This document shows, one piece after another, positions 48,291 through 59,500 of a DNA stretch of 64,000 nt (positions are counted from its first letter, which is position 1; every line of letters starts with the position of its first letter). Where the stretch lies: positions 11,453,349-11,517,348 of the forward strand of contig JABACO010000003.1 in assembly GCA_013339895.1 (NCBI GenBank), in the 5' to 3' direction. Position numbers and translations under genes: made by a program. The DNA is from Ephydatia muelleri. Its lineage: Eukaryota; Porifera; Demospongiae; Spongillida; Spongillidae. The notes under the pieces are model-generated. The model was not told where the DNA came from. It worked only from the letters and a program-made list of their open reading frames with translations, and searched no databases.

Positions 48291-48454
48291 GTGCAAAGTT
48301 AATGCACATTTCCTGCTCGATTTGCCCAGGCAACCCTAGTTCCATCATAGATATTTGATACATGGATTGGAAACCGAGCAATGAATGCCATTAGTTGCAT
48401 GCAATCCGCGTTTCGCCGGAAGTGGTCGTTAGTTAGGGTTTTATGGCTAGTACT

Positions 48455-49063
48455 TTACCTCCTGCAGGAGTCGCTGAGCCTCCTCGTACAGCAACAGGTG
48501 TGTAGAACTGCGTCATGGACATACCCTGAAGTGTACCGCAAAGCATTTTCTTCATTGAAACTTAACATATCAGTGCTGGCACTGCTGGTACACTGTGTAA
48601 TTGTATAGGATCCAGGATTAAATATTTGAGATTTCAGGTACAGTTTGAAGAAATAGTCGCTAACATATTGATAAAAAATTGGACATGGTGTCACGGTTGT
48701 TAAAACCTTCAAAAACACTATCCATTTACCTTCATATGACTCTGACGTCCTCAGAGTATGGAAAGACTTCCATAATTTTTCTTTGTTTAACTTGCTTACC
48801 AGCATATCAGCGCTATCTATAGCGCTATTCACTACGTCGTTAAATAGTGTCCATACGTCTGCTGCAAAGGTATCAAGCGCTGAAGCATTTTCAGTTACAT
48901 CACACCACAATAATAGCTGAGTAGCGGTAGTATGAGCATTTTGTGCAGCTGAAGATGGTAAACGAGTGAAACTATCGTCTACCAATATAGATGAAACTGA
49001 GTCTTTCAACAATTCTATTAGATGACAAAAAGGACACCAGTATTGAGAGAAATAGGCGATCAT
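48455..49063 (-). CDS. Unrecognised 202-codon protein, possibly mobile-element derived
   Basis: A complete minus-strand frame from ATG at 49,063. It is soluble-looking, with no signal peptide; near its C-terminus it has CPIFYQYVSDYFFKLYLKSQ and then SFNEENALRYTSGYV. An ALRYxxGYV-type ending is one I associate with lineage-expanded, transposon-linked proteins of sponges and cnidarians, but I cannot name a family. It is one of the few long frames in the spacer not explained by simple repeats, and codon use is ordinary. Just upstream, on the 5' side, lies the purine-rich tract at 49,071. It could be the last exon of a larger protein. Confidence 0.4.
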   Translation of the reverse strand: MIAYFSQYWCPFCHLIELLKDSVSSILVDDSFTRLPSSAAQNAHTTATQLLLWCDVTENASALDTFAADVWTLFNDVVNSAIDSADMLVSKLNKEKLWKSFHTLRTSESYEGKWIVFLKVLTTVTPCPIFYQYVSDYFFKLYLKSQIFNPGSYTITQCTSSASTDMLSFNEENALRYTSGYVHDAVLHTCCCTRRLSDSCRR

Positions 49064-49070
49064 ACTAATT

Positions 49071-49953
49071 GGGGGGGAGAGAGAGAGAGAGAGGAGGGGA
49101 GGGGGGAGGGGGAGGGGGAAGGGGGAGGGGGAGGGGGAGGGGGGGGAGGGGGAGGGGGGGGAGGGGGAGGGGGAGGGGGAGCGGGGGGAGGGGGAGGCGG
49201 AGGGGAAGGGGGGAAGGGGGGAGGCGGGATGGGGAGGGGGGAGAGGGGACGGGGGGAGGGGGGGGAGAAGGGAGGAGGGGAGCGGAGGGGGAGGGGGAGG
49301 GGGAGGGGGGAGGGGGGAGGGGAGGGGGAGGGGGGGGCGAGGGGAGGGGGAGGGAGGGGGGAGGGAGGGAGGGAGGGAGGGGGTGGGAGGGAGGGAGGGG
49401 GGGAGGGGGGGGAGGGGGGAGGGGGGGGGAGGGGAGGGGGGAGGGGGGGGGGGGGAGGGGGGGAGCGGGGGAGGGGGGGGGGAGGGGGGGAGGGGGGGAG
49501 GGGGGGGAGGGGGGAGGGGGGAGGGGGGGAGGGGGGGAGGGGGGGAGGGGGGGAGGGGGGAGGGGGGGAGGGGGGGAGGGGGGAGGGGGGGAGGGGGGAG
49601 GGGGAGGGGGGAGGGGGGAGGGGAGGGGGAGGGGGGAGGGGGAGGGGGGGAGGGGGAGGGGGGAGGGGGAGGGGGGAGGGGGAGGGGGGAGGGGAGGGGG
49701 GGGGGGAGGGGGGGGGGAGGGGAGGGGGAGGGGAGGGGGGGAGGGGGGAGGGGGAGGGGGGGAGGGGGGGAGGGGGGAGGGGAGGGGGGGGAGGGGGGAG
49801 GGGGAGGGGGGAGGGGGAGGGGAGGGGGGAGGGGAGGGGGGGAGGGGGGAGGGGGGGAGGGGGGGGGGGGGGAGGGGGAGGGAGAGGGAGAGGGAGAGGG
49901 AGAGGGAGAGGGAGAGGGAGAGGGAGAGGGAGAGGGAGAGGGAGAGGGAGAGG

Positions 49954-50012
<59 letters not shown>
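49071..50012. repeat. 940-bp purine-only tract (GGGGGA repeats with GA ends)
   Basis: The plus strand is almost purely G and A: irregular GGGGGA units, flanked by (GA)n at 49,076-49,092 and (GA)n/(GGGAGA)n at about 49,880-50,012. A few C residues interrupt it. Such polypurine tracts can form triplex or G-quadruplex DNA. Long frames on both strands (230-331 codons, Gly/Arg/Glu or Pro/Ser/Leu) are repeat artefacts. Confidence 0.97.
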
Positions 50013-50015
<3 letters not shown>

Positions 50016-50244
50016 GCATACGCGCGTTTTTTTTGTCCAGGAGGGAATCTTCGACGTTTTCTAGTCGTTAGATTTTAAGGGCTGTGAACGCTTGGCATTC
50101 GTTGCAAGCTAACTGGAAAAATAGGCGTGCATCGTGCGTGGTATAAGTAGTGTGTTCTTCACCACAGTCAGCGTCTTTCTCCCAGCTCGTCACGGAGTAG
50201 GGTTTTTCCCCTGCCACACTGTGACGCAATGCGTTGTATTTATT

Positions 50245-50862
50245 CTGCCCTCGTTCATAACAATAGTGGCAGTTATTTCTTCTCATCAATGCTTGCTGAA
50301 ACACACTGTTTTTTTTCTACAACTAATGCACAAAGAGGAAGGAACTTTGAAGAGAACTGTGTCAAAGCTGATGTAGACATGGATGACATCCTACCTGGAC
50401 TTATCATTGGAGTGCTAGGAGTTCAAATTACTCACATTCCTGAACTGTCTGATAACTTCTACAACCCATCAGTCGATGATCCTGCATGGTACAAGAGACA
50501 GGTGGATCAGTGATAGCATGTGCAATTGTACTTTGTTTCAGCACATCATTTTTCTGCCCTCGTTCATAACAATAGTGGCAGTTATTTCTTCTCATCAATG
50601 CTTGCTGAAACACACTGTTTTTTTTCTACAACTAATGCACAAAGAGGAAGGAACTTTGAAGAGAACTGTGTCAAAGCTGATGTAGACATGGATGACATCC
50701 TACCTGGACTTATCATTGGAGTGCTAGGAGTTCAAATTACTCACATTCCTGAACTGTCTGATAACTTCTACAACCCATCAGTCGATGATCCTGCATGGTA
50801 CAAGAGACAGGTGGATCAGTGATAGCATGTGCAATTGTACTTTGTTTCAGCACATCATTTTC
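50245..50862. repeat. Perfect 309-bp tandem duplication
   Basis: 50,245-50,553 is repeated without a visible difference at 50,554-50,862. Each copy has a pyrimidine-rich stretch and then a 60-codon plus-strand frame reading NFEENCVKADVDMDDILPGL and onward to a TGA. No family recognised. The frame could be a terminal exon, since a TTTTTTTTCTAC tract precedes it, but no partner exon was found. Confidence 0.9.
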
Positions 50863-52094
50863 CTTAGGTCACTGTTATATCTTGGAAAATTCATCTCTCT
50901 AGTGTGAAGTATCATGGCCTTGATAGGTTAGTGAATTGATGGCATGATTTTTGACACACATGTAATATATTGTAGTATTGTGGTAGCCCAGCATTCTGTT
51001 CAACAATTGTGCATTGTGGCACCCAATCAAATTGTTCAGCAGCATGTTGTTTTGGCACATTACTGCCTATCATTGAATTCAGTTGATCAAATGCTCCATG
51101 TAGTTCTATACTTGGACCACAATGGGCCACATGCAAGTTTAAGCAGAGTTGAAACCAATTTTAGCTGACTGCCTCTCTCCTTGCGATCATGTTAACTGCT
51201 AGGAAAAAAAAGAACTAAACAATTAGATGCACATTGATTTGTAATTTTATTGTTACAGAGTGATGATAATTATAACTTATGTGGTAAACCTAACGGTACA
51301 TGGTCTTGCGTATGTGTATGCAATGCTACAGTGAAAGTATAGCAATTAAAGTAATAGAATAGGCAAATTAAGTGTTGAATGTTGGGCTATGTAAGTATTG
51401 AATATATTTCTGCTCAACAGGTTGCTGGTGTACCACTGTTTGCTGTATCCTCATATCTCATGGTGCAGGTAGATCTGGTGCAGTTCACTTTTTTTGTTGT
51501 TGTCTTCTCTCAGAAAATTTGAAAATGCAGTCATAATATAATTTTTGGAAACGTTCTTTTGGTATTTGCGATCGGAAAATGTGTTTCAAACTTGACAACT
51601 TCTAGTACATGAATGTGTTGGCCTCATCTGGTATCTGCTCACAGATAAAATATTTCTAGCAGCAACAATACATGCAATGTTGGAGTTTTGTATACAACTT
51701 AACACCTCTGCAATGGATAACATCAACAGGGCATAGTTGTAATATGAAGTAGAATGCTTCACATCAGAGAAGCTTACGTGTGCTCAATAATTCTCTCCTC
51801 AAAACAATGTGATCTGTGTGTAGGAGCCTCAATGTGGATTGCTTATAGCCTGTGGTACCAACACAATGTTGTTGTTGTTGGTACCATAGTTGCCATGTTG
51901 TTGGACACATTTATTGGATGATCTGAGTTGCTCTGGTTACATTTCAGGTACGTAAAACATGTATGAATAATAACTACCAATATTTATATCAAATCAAAAG
52001 AAAAAGAACAAAGAAAATAAAATAAAAATTAATTGAATAAAGTCACTCCTGCATGTATGGAAGTCCTGCTCCGTCTTCTATCTCCATCCTTCTC
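50863..52094. other. Intergenic sequence, no feature recognised
   Basis: AT-rich, short unsupported frames only. Confidence 0.5.
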
Positions 52095-52305
52095 CTCTAT
52101 TTCACCCGACTCCCACGAATGCACAAATTTGTAGCCCGAAGGATAGCAAACATCAGCCTTGCCCGCACATAACCCATCACTTCACTGTTTGATTTATGCC
52201 AAGTTGCAGCAATTTTTTCTGATAGGAGGCACATGAATGCCTTTCCTTCAACTCCTAGTGTAGACAGTAGAAATCGGACTCCACTGTCAATAATTTTAGC
52301 CTCCT
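52095..52305 (-). mobile_element. C-terminal fragment of a LINE-like ORF
   Basis: A 69-codon minus-strand frame without a start: IDSGVRFLLSTLGVEGKAF, then SEVMGYVRARLMFAILRATN and CIRGSRVK before a stop. The YSxVMGYVRARLxxAxxRATxxCxRGSR pattern is the C-terminal end of a reverse-transcriptase ORF I know from cnidarian and sponge genomes, and it is comparable to the end of the remnant at 18.6-20.0 kb. No further part of the element is recognisable next to it. Confidence 0.45.
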
Positions 52306-54394
52306 AAAATATTGTATTTGAGGTTGGATGTAGCCAATGAGAAGATTTACACTACAAATTTGTACTGAATGCAGTTTGTATTTATAACGTAGGGGGTTGG
52401 TAATGACTAAGGACACTGTTTGTTGATCAATCCATCACATTATCAAAACAAATAAACGTCCCAACACACTTTTATTTTGATATACTCATCGTTTATGATC
52501 ATGTTGGTGTTGAAGTAGTGTATTGTAGCCTTTTATTGAACACACAAATTGCACATTTCTTTATCACAACTTAGCGAATACTGTTTGATGTACGATGAAC
52601 CATTTATGAGTAGTTCTGTCTGCACCACGTAATGTTTGAATTCCATGGAGTTGAGTAGGTTAGGTATGTATCCGTATGCCTCTCACATTTATATGTATTC
52701 CTGAAAGTAAAATTTCTCATTGATGTAAACATTAACCAAGCAGGGTGGCATTATTGTTTGCTTGTATTCATGACGAGTTTTATAAAGCAATAGATACAAA
52801 ATCATACAACAATAAATACAATTTGTTTATCCTACTGTAATTCTATCAACACTAAATGAACGTGGAAAAACATGTTAGCAGGCTGCTGGAGTTTAGGAAA
52901 TATTGAACTTCGATCCACTTCCCATTGTGTCTGTCATGGAAGGGAGAAGAGTGTCTGGTGGAGTAAAATGTTCCCCTGGACATGCTACTTTGGATCCCTC
53001 GTTTGTGTAAGTAGTGTATGTGCTTATTCATCTTGATGAGAAGATCGATCTGTTATTTTTATCACAACAAGTGCATTCATGCTTCGAAGGTTTCTTCCAG
53101 TATAGAATTCTGTTGGCAACTGTGTCAAACAATACCCTGCGCTCTTCCAGTGCTCGTATACTTGTGCTTTAAGTACAGAAAGCTGGTCTGCCAGCTTTCC
53201 TGATGGTCCTAATTGGCGTCATAGACACCAGGCCTACTGTGTGAACGTGTCATCATGTCCTTCACAGGGAAAAGTGACAAAAACTTCCTGCTGTGAGTTA
53301 AAGACTCCCACCATGGAATTGAGTATCCACTGTGGAAAAGCCTTATACTCACCCTGAATTCATTGAACACAATACAGGACTGCTGGCTGAGGACTCATGA
53401 ATTTCCATGTCTCCGCCTGGCATAACGTTGTAATGTTGTCCTGTGAACTTATCATTTCAACAAGTTACGTATGTGTACATGTAAATTATGTGCTACTTCT
53501 GTCTAAAATAGTTCTTGGAATAAAAGAAAATTGAAAATCTGCAGTTCTCATTGCGACAGTGCTGTTAAAATTACTCTCACAGCAAAGCCCAACAATTTCC
53601 ATCTCATGACAGTTGTGCACTTGCAGGAGTAAGAGAAAGTACTTCATATTATGTGCTTGAACTTTATCTTGATGATATTATAACCCTGATTGATATTTAA
53701 AAAAATCTTTGGTGAGAAATCATGCAGCCAAAAATCCATGCATGATTTTGCAGGATATTTAATAATAAATCAAACAGTAAGAATCACGTAGAGACACAAA
53801 TACACAGAATCATAAGCAAATTTCACAAATATAATATAAAATCATTGAAATACTAAATATTTATTCATCACAATATTTCATTGTGACTGGTTGAGAGAGG
53901 GGCAGCAACAATAGTGTGAGAGAAAGATGCCACCACCGGACTCATTGGTGAAGGGAAGTGAACCCACGGTTGAAATATGGTTGAAGGAACCTATTTGCAT
54001 GACTCAGAAGCTCACGTTCACATCAACCAATTTTCTTGATCAACATGTAGCGCACGTAGCACTGCTGACCACTAGCCCAGGCACTCACTATTATATATTT
54101 TATGAATTGTAAAGTATCTTAGTACAATCATCTAACTATTTGTGATGTTTTCAGATATCAATCACTCCTCTCATATTGTACATTTAATGTGTGTATTGCA
54201 TGCATCATCTACATTTCTGCTTATTGTTTTCATAAATAAAAATTATTGTCGTGACCAAAGTGGCAGTATTTGAATAAAGTATCTAAATGTGTGCAATTGG
54301 GCTGGCATGTCAAATCCAGGCTTCCTTTCTAGTCAGAAGTCTGTGAACAAAGATAATTTATACAATTGCAGTTTCTTTGTTGAAAAGTTTTTGC
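52306..54394. other. Intergenic sequence downstream of gene B, no feature recognised
   Basis: AT-rich. It begins right after the gene B stop codon on the gene's downstream side. I saw no clear AATAAA within the first few hundred bases. Confidence 0.5.
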
Positions 54395-54742
54395 TTACTT
54401 ATCATTATCCAGTAGACATGTTTGAGGATCTGTCTTACCATTACTAGTTTCATCAACCATATTCTCCAAAATACAAACATTTGGTTCGCAATCAGTCACT
54501 GGGATTTGGGTTAATACCCTCCTGCTATAATTTGATTGCTCTGTTGAGATAAAACAGCTGTAAGTGGGATTACTAGTGAAAGGTGAAGAACACACCAGGG
54601 TGAATTTGTTTCTTCTTTTTCTTTTTTTCCCACCATAAAGCCAGACAAGCCATTATACAAAACAGAATACATAGAAATAGCAGTATCCAGACTGTTATCA
54701 CAGCAACTGTGCCTTGTGGTGTCACAAAAATTGATGTACTTA
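54395..54742 (-). CDS. Gene B exons: transmembrane helix and cytoplasmic tail
   Basis: Exon 54,596-54,742 (phase 1-1, 49 codons) reads LSTSIFVTPQGTVA, a hydrophobic VITVWILLFLCILFCIMACL stretch, then ALWWEKKKKKKQIHP, i.e. one helix with a polybasic stop-transfer. The last exon, 54,395-54,540, continues EQSNYSRRVLTQIPVTDCEP and ends CLLDNDK before TAA. An AG acceptor 34 bp upstream of the chosen TM-exon start would give an immediate in-frame stop, which is why I chose 54,742. The tail has no recognised signalling motif. Confidence 0.8.
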
Positions 54743-57700
54743 CTGTGGAAAAGATTACAGTTAAATTGGCATCACTCTAAATGAATGGTGAATAACTGAC
54801 ATGGGACAATGAATAACACCTCATATGAAACTAATAGACTAGATTCATAGTTTAACGTACAATGGCTTTGAATCCTGATTACTGTTGTATTTTGCATCAC
54901 ATGCACAGCTTTATCCTTTGTAGTAATAAACAAGGAGAGTGTTTTTCCTGAAGATTTGAGGTCGACCAGCACTGTCAAATTAATGCACAAAAGAGTGGCT
55001 CCATTTGGCACGAACGTTATTTCTTCCAATAAAGGTATGTAATTTATCCCTAGAACAAATTGATAGACAGAAATTATTTCTAGAGCTAATGAATTGAATA
55101 TAACGTACCAGATATAATGTCATTGAAGCCTGTACTTATTGTCACAGTAGCATTTCTTTCCAGAGTTCCATTAGTCAGCTGGATGCATACTTTTGTTAAA
55201 GTGCTGATCGAATCGCTTATGATGTATTCTGCCTTTTCAAAAGCAATGTCCACATCTGGAAAAGATAATTATACACTCATATACGTCCAAGAAAAACATG
55301 GCGAAGGAAGATAGTTGCATTCTTCTTTTCACTTTCTCCTCCCCATGGCTACAGATGGGTAATGCATGAGCATAATTAGAATCCCCATTAATCCTAGCCA
55401 GGTTAATGCCACCATCTTACTGATTTGTTGTATGTCTGTGTGTAGATTTTATTGTTTTAAATGATGCATGTATTTTCCCCATTATGAAAAAAAAATTAAG
55501 TGAGCACTTAAGAACAAGTATGTACACGTCTATAAATATTTAGTCATACAAAAAAGGGTATTTGATAGCTAATTTTGATAATGTATTGATAAATGATGAT
55601 TTGATTTGGCATCCCTGTCAGAATTTATTCTGTTCCCACTGCTTTTGTATAAAAGCCAAAATTAATAAAATTAATATATATTCACAGATGCCAATAACGA
55701 TGATGCTTTGACATGAAACTACATAGCATGTAGCAATGCTTACGGTCTGAAGTATCTTCGGTTATTGTCACAATTGACGTTGAAGAATTTGGCATGATCC
55801 CAAAATGTTTAGAAACTTGTGGTGTTAGTGATACAATAAAGTACTTATCACTGTCGACAGCATGGTCATCAAGTATAGTAACATTTAAGCAAAATACATC
55901 GCCAATCATGGAATTAGTGGTGTTGATTGTTAGTACATCTGGCATGATGTATTCTGATCCAACTAGAAATGAGGAGAGAGTCAATTGACAATAAGCAAAT
56001 CATACAGCACTGATTTACCTCTGGCTGTCCCAGTTGATGTGATATTTATATTCACACTACTTTCCACTCTGGAAGTTGTGTCCATAACAACAAGGCATAT
56101 TTGGATATGATCTGCCATTTCATTCACTGTGTAATGATTGTACTGCATTCCTACAATGAATGCTGTTTGAGATAAAAATGAGGCAGGTATTTTGCATCCT
56201 TGTTGTCTTTGCCTAACATCTGCCACTTTGCTTGCATAGCTGGTGTACAATATAAAATTAAATATTAAAAGAATATCTTCAATAATGCTAATAAACCAAT
56301 TTTCGCAGTATGAAAATGTATGAAAGTGATTTGGTCATCTAGTTATTACAATCATATGAGGCATACAATTGGGATACCAAGTGAAATGCGAGTTGTGATT
56401 TGTAGTTCAAGACGCAATGTTCCATTTTAAGTCAGTTTTATAACCAAACGTGGTACCTTTCATTTCTTGCAGATCTTGTGCCTTAATTACTAACCATCAT
56501 GCAAGTGTTGTGGGATATGTTTACATGTATGAATGGAAAATTAAATGCTTTATATTGCAGCAGGAGAGTAAGAATCTACTAATTACATGAATAGCTCGAA
56601 GGAGCCTCTGCCTATTACATGTTTGAGACAATTTGGTCTTTTGTAGGTTATTTTGTTCCTTTTTTCCTTTTTAATTTACCGCGGATATGCAGTTGAATTA
56701 CAGTCTGACCTCGTATTCATATTTGGCTGTCTTAATTGAGGTGACAGTATTGAGGTCGATATGCACAAGTAGTGGCTGTTGTTAGTAGCGTGCATTGAGA
56801 CAAAACGTTTGCACGCAAAAGTTTACACATTTTATTATAGCATATTAACTAAAGTTCACTATTTTACATGGCACCACCTATGTAGCTACACTTTCAAGGC
56901 TCACTACAGTGCAATTGGTACTTAAGCTCTGATTACTTTCAGCAGATATAACATATTGCTTTCAGGTTGTCAGAATTGAATTGCATTACATCATACATTT
57001 GCACAGTTTCAAATCCATCTCTAAGCTCAAAGTTGCCGCAGGTAAAGTTGCTGATTTGGCATATAGAATGTACTGTTTAAGATTGATGTAACCCCAGTTT
57101 TAGTTCAAAGTCGTATACTGACAGGTTGTCAGAAAATTAATGCAGCTTAATAATTATCTTTCCATGATTATAATATGTAATAGTGACTTAGAATAAAATT
57201 AAGAGATAATAACTAAAATGAAGTTAGTAATTCATATAAATAGAGTAATAATCAATTAGACACAGCGACAACTCATGCAACATATATACTCATTATTAAA
57301 TATCCTGCTTGTTAACTTTTATTCATTTCAGTCAGTTAATTCATTAATAAATTCAAACAAATTATTCAAAATTTAGTGACAACCAATATTCAAGTTATAA
57401 TTATTAATAACACTTTAGGTGGCTAAATTGTGAAGTAAAATTCTAATCCATTGCAGAGTTATTACTGGTCAAATGTTGATTTTCAGGCACTTGAATATGT
57501 GTAGCTTTGCATATTTACATTTGTTTATGAATTTCTTCCTAATCTAAATGACCAATACCCACTAATCTACTTACTTGTAATTAATTTGTATAATATTTTC
57601 CTTTATTGTGAGACACCTTTAACTGCATAATTATGCATAAACAGTATTTGGGACAGTTCACGCGAAAATGATAACTCTCATTTATATATAAAATGTTATG

Positions 57701-58807
57701 TAAATGCTTCTCGTTTGAATCGTTATATCTTCCGAACGGTAAACGCTATCAACATCCTATTTTCAACACTTCATACCACACCATTTCTCTATGGTAAAAT
57801 ACTTTTTGGGATCTTGCACTTGCTCCTTGCCAGTATTGCAACGTTCGATACCCCACCGGGTTCAAACCCGACATAACTTTCTGTAGGAGTAATCAAATCG
57901 CTTCAAATTCGGTATGTAGGTAGAGAGGTCCTATACCTATCGATTTGTTCTGTTCGTTAATTTTTATGCCATCTGTTACGGAGATATAGTTGAATAAACT
58001 ACGTGCACGTTTTCCCGCTTGATTCGCGCCAATGTAATAATCCCCGCCTCCCCATACATTGAGCGGAGCGCAATTCGCCCAAATCATTGGCGCGAAAATG
58101 TGCACGTAGTTTGTTCAACTGTATCTCCGTAACGGATTGATTAAAAATTAACGAACAGAACAAATAGATAGATATAGGACCTTTCCACCTACTAACCGAA
58201 TTTGAAGCGATTTGATTACTCCTACAGAAAGTTATGGCGGGTTTGAACCCTGTGGGGTATCGAACGTTGCAATACTGGCAAGGAGCAAGTGCAAGACCCC
58301 AAAACATATTTTGCCATAGAGAAATGGTGTGGTATGAAGTGTTGAAAATAGGATGTTGATAGCGTTAACCCTTCGGAAGATATAGCGATTCAAACGAGAA
58401 GCATTTATATAACATTTTATATATAAATGCGAGTTATCATTTTCGCGTATTTAATCCCTGTGAATATATACCACATGGGTCCTTGGAATGAAATTAATTA
58501 CAAGTAGTTATATTAGTGGGTATTGGTAAAGTGCATAAAAAGTTCAACATGGAAAACACACGATTTGGCATTTTCTGTCCACACTTACAATTGGTAGTTT
58601 CCTCAGTTATGTTGACTGTGACCAAGGAAAAGTTCTCCTGAACAGTGACAAGAGGATTCATAGACACTAATTCAAGTGTCAACTGTTCCGAGTCTTCAAC
58701 AATGTTGTCGTCAATAATCACAATGCTGACACACCATCTTGAGCTTCCCGGAGTGGTCCATGACAAGAAGATAATGGCATAATTTGGAATAGTGTAGTCC
58801 TCCATAT
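54395..58807 (-). CDS. Gene B: Calx-beta receptor-like protein, 3' end (paralogue of gene A)
   Basis: Seven exons in window: 58,589-58,807; 56,019-56,162; 55,744-55,962; 55,109-55,255; 54,861-55,049; 54,596-54,742; 54,395-54,540, ending in TAA. All joins are phase 1. They encode a second-half Calx-beta module, two complete Calx-beta domains, a single transmembrane helix and a cytoplasmic tail. The 5' part lies beyond 64,000, because the intron upstream of 58,807 runs to the window edge. The link between 58,589 and 56,162 crosses a 2.4-kb intron with a foldback repeat and rests on phase and on the expected second-half to first-half order. Gene B is in the same orientation as gene A and lies upstream of it. 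Confidence 0.8.
54861..55255 (-). CDS. Gene B exons: membrane-proximal Calx-beta domain
   Basis: Exon 55,109-55,255 (49 codons; DVDIAFEKAEYIISDSISTL then VCIQLTNGTLERNATV) and exon 54,861-55,049 (63 codons; GINYIPLLEEITFVPNGATL then CINLTVLVDLKSSGKTL). The second half is ten codons shorter than usual and has lost the acidic motif (VDLKSSGK), so this last domain is probably structural. Confidence 0.82.
55744..56162 (-). CDS. Gene B exons: Calx-beta domain (first and second half)
   Basis: Exon 56,019-56,162 (48 codons; AFIVGMQYNHYTVNEMADHI then QICLVVMD) has a strong acceptor TTTTATCTCAAACAG. Exon 55,744-55,962 (73 codons) reads GSEYIMPDVLTINTTNSMIG, then CLNVTILDDHAVDSDKYFI and ends VTITEDTSD. 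The calcium motif keeps DD with D in place of E. Confidence 0.85.
56163..57659. other. Gene B intron sequence, no feature recognised
   Basis: Left part of the 2.4-kb intron between the exons at 56,019 and 58,589. I searched it for further phase-1 Calx-beta halves and found none. Confidence 0.55.
57660..58452. repeat. Foldback repeat with about 370-bp arms
   Basis: The left arm (about 57,660-58,035) and right arm (about 58,080-58,452) are inverse copies of each other around a short GC-richer centre. The outer ends are CGCGAAAATGATAACTC and its complement. Arms include CTTCCGAACGGTAAACGCTA and GGTTCAAACCC. A third, single-arm copy lies at 47,985-48,290. No target duplication was recognised. 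Confidence 0.88.
58589..58807 (-). CDS. Gene B exon: type I second-half Calx-beta
   Basis: 73 codons, phase 1-1, same length as gene A exons 35, 41 and 47. It reads DMEDYTIPNYAIIFLSWTTP, then CVSIVIIDDNIVEDSEQLT and ends VNITEETTN. It is closest by eye to gene A exon 35 (5,095-5,313). The acidic motif and the conserved cysteine are intact. Confidence 0.85.
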
Positions 58808-59007
58808 CTGAAACATGAAACACATATTAACATTGGAACTTAAGCAAAATGTGTGGCTTTAAAATTAAGCAAAACTCTTGCATGATTCCTGTGATCATTG
58901 CTGAATGCAATCTTCAGGCATTGATCTAAGCAGGTGTTGGAAATGTTTCCAACACCTACCCAGATCAATGCGGGCGATGCATAAGAATCAGCAAGGTCAT
59001 GGGGATA

Positions 59008-59130
59008 CTGACATTACATAATATCATGTATCAAAGAACGATTACAACGTTCAATTCAATCAATTTTGATTGAATTGAACCTTGGAATGTGTTGTTTGTT
59101 CTTTGATCATGTCATTTATATATGTGATGT
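59008..59130. repeat. Hairpin-forming inverted repeat, copy 2
   Basis: Same structure as 5,519-5,640 with a few substitutions (ACAACGTTC, CCTTGGAATG). Confidence 0.8.
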
Positions 59131-59330
59131 TATGTATGCAATAGCTGGACGTAACAATTATGTCATAAGTTTTGTTATTACAGTACGTAAAGTTGTGACC
59201 TTTTTATTTCAACGAATCAGGAGTAGTTTGCCATCTTAATTTTAATATGCATTGTGCATGTCTTGTGCAATACATGCATGCTGAATTGTGAGAATAGATA
59301 TTCGAGGAGGAATTGAAAAATGGTGTAGGC

Positions 59331-59500
59331 TACATGAATGCTGTTTAACAACTGCATTCCTTAAAGTTCTCATACGTGCAATAATAATCCAGATCAATCA
59401 TTGACTCAAATGTGCAAGACTGCCCAGAAACAAAGTACGAGCGTTTCTATTTCCCTTATAGAAACGTTATATCACCCACTGCCGACGAACCCATAACAGG
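59331..59500. other. Segment inverted relative to the paralogous intron
   Basis: 59,331-59,500 is the reverse complement of about 5,852-6,000: TACATGAATGCTG...GCATTCCTTA and GTTTCTATTTCCC...CTGCCGACG appear in opposite order and strand, while both flanks (GTAGGC before, GCATTGCGAATGAAAGATTG after) remain collinear. Confidence 0.85.

Noticed and set aside
49022-50078. Four long overlapping frames (230-331 codons) on both strands
   Set aside because: They lie in the purine-only repeat and have Gly/Arg/Glu or Pro/Ser/Leu-only composition; a stop-free low-complexity tract explains them.
57845-58250. tRNA B-box-like GGGTTCAAACCC in the foldback arms
   Set aside because: No A-box at the right distance and no cloverleaf; the motif is part of the inverted repeat itself.
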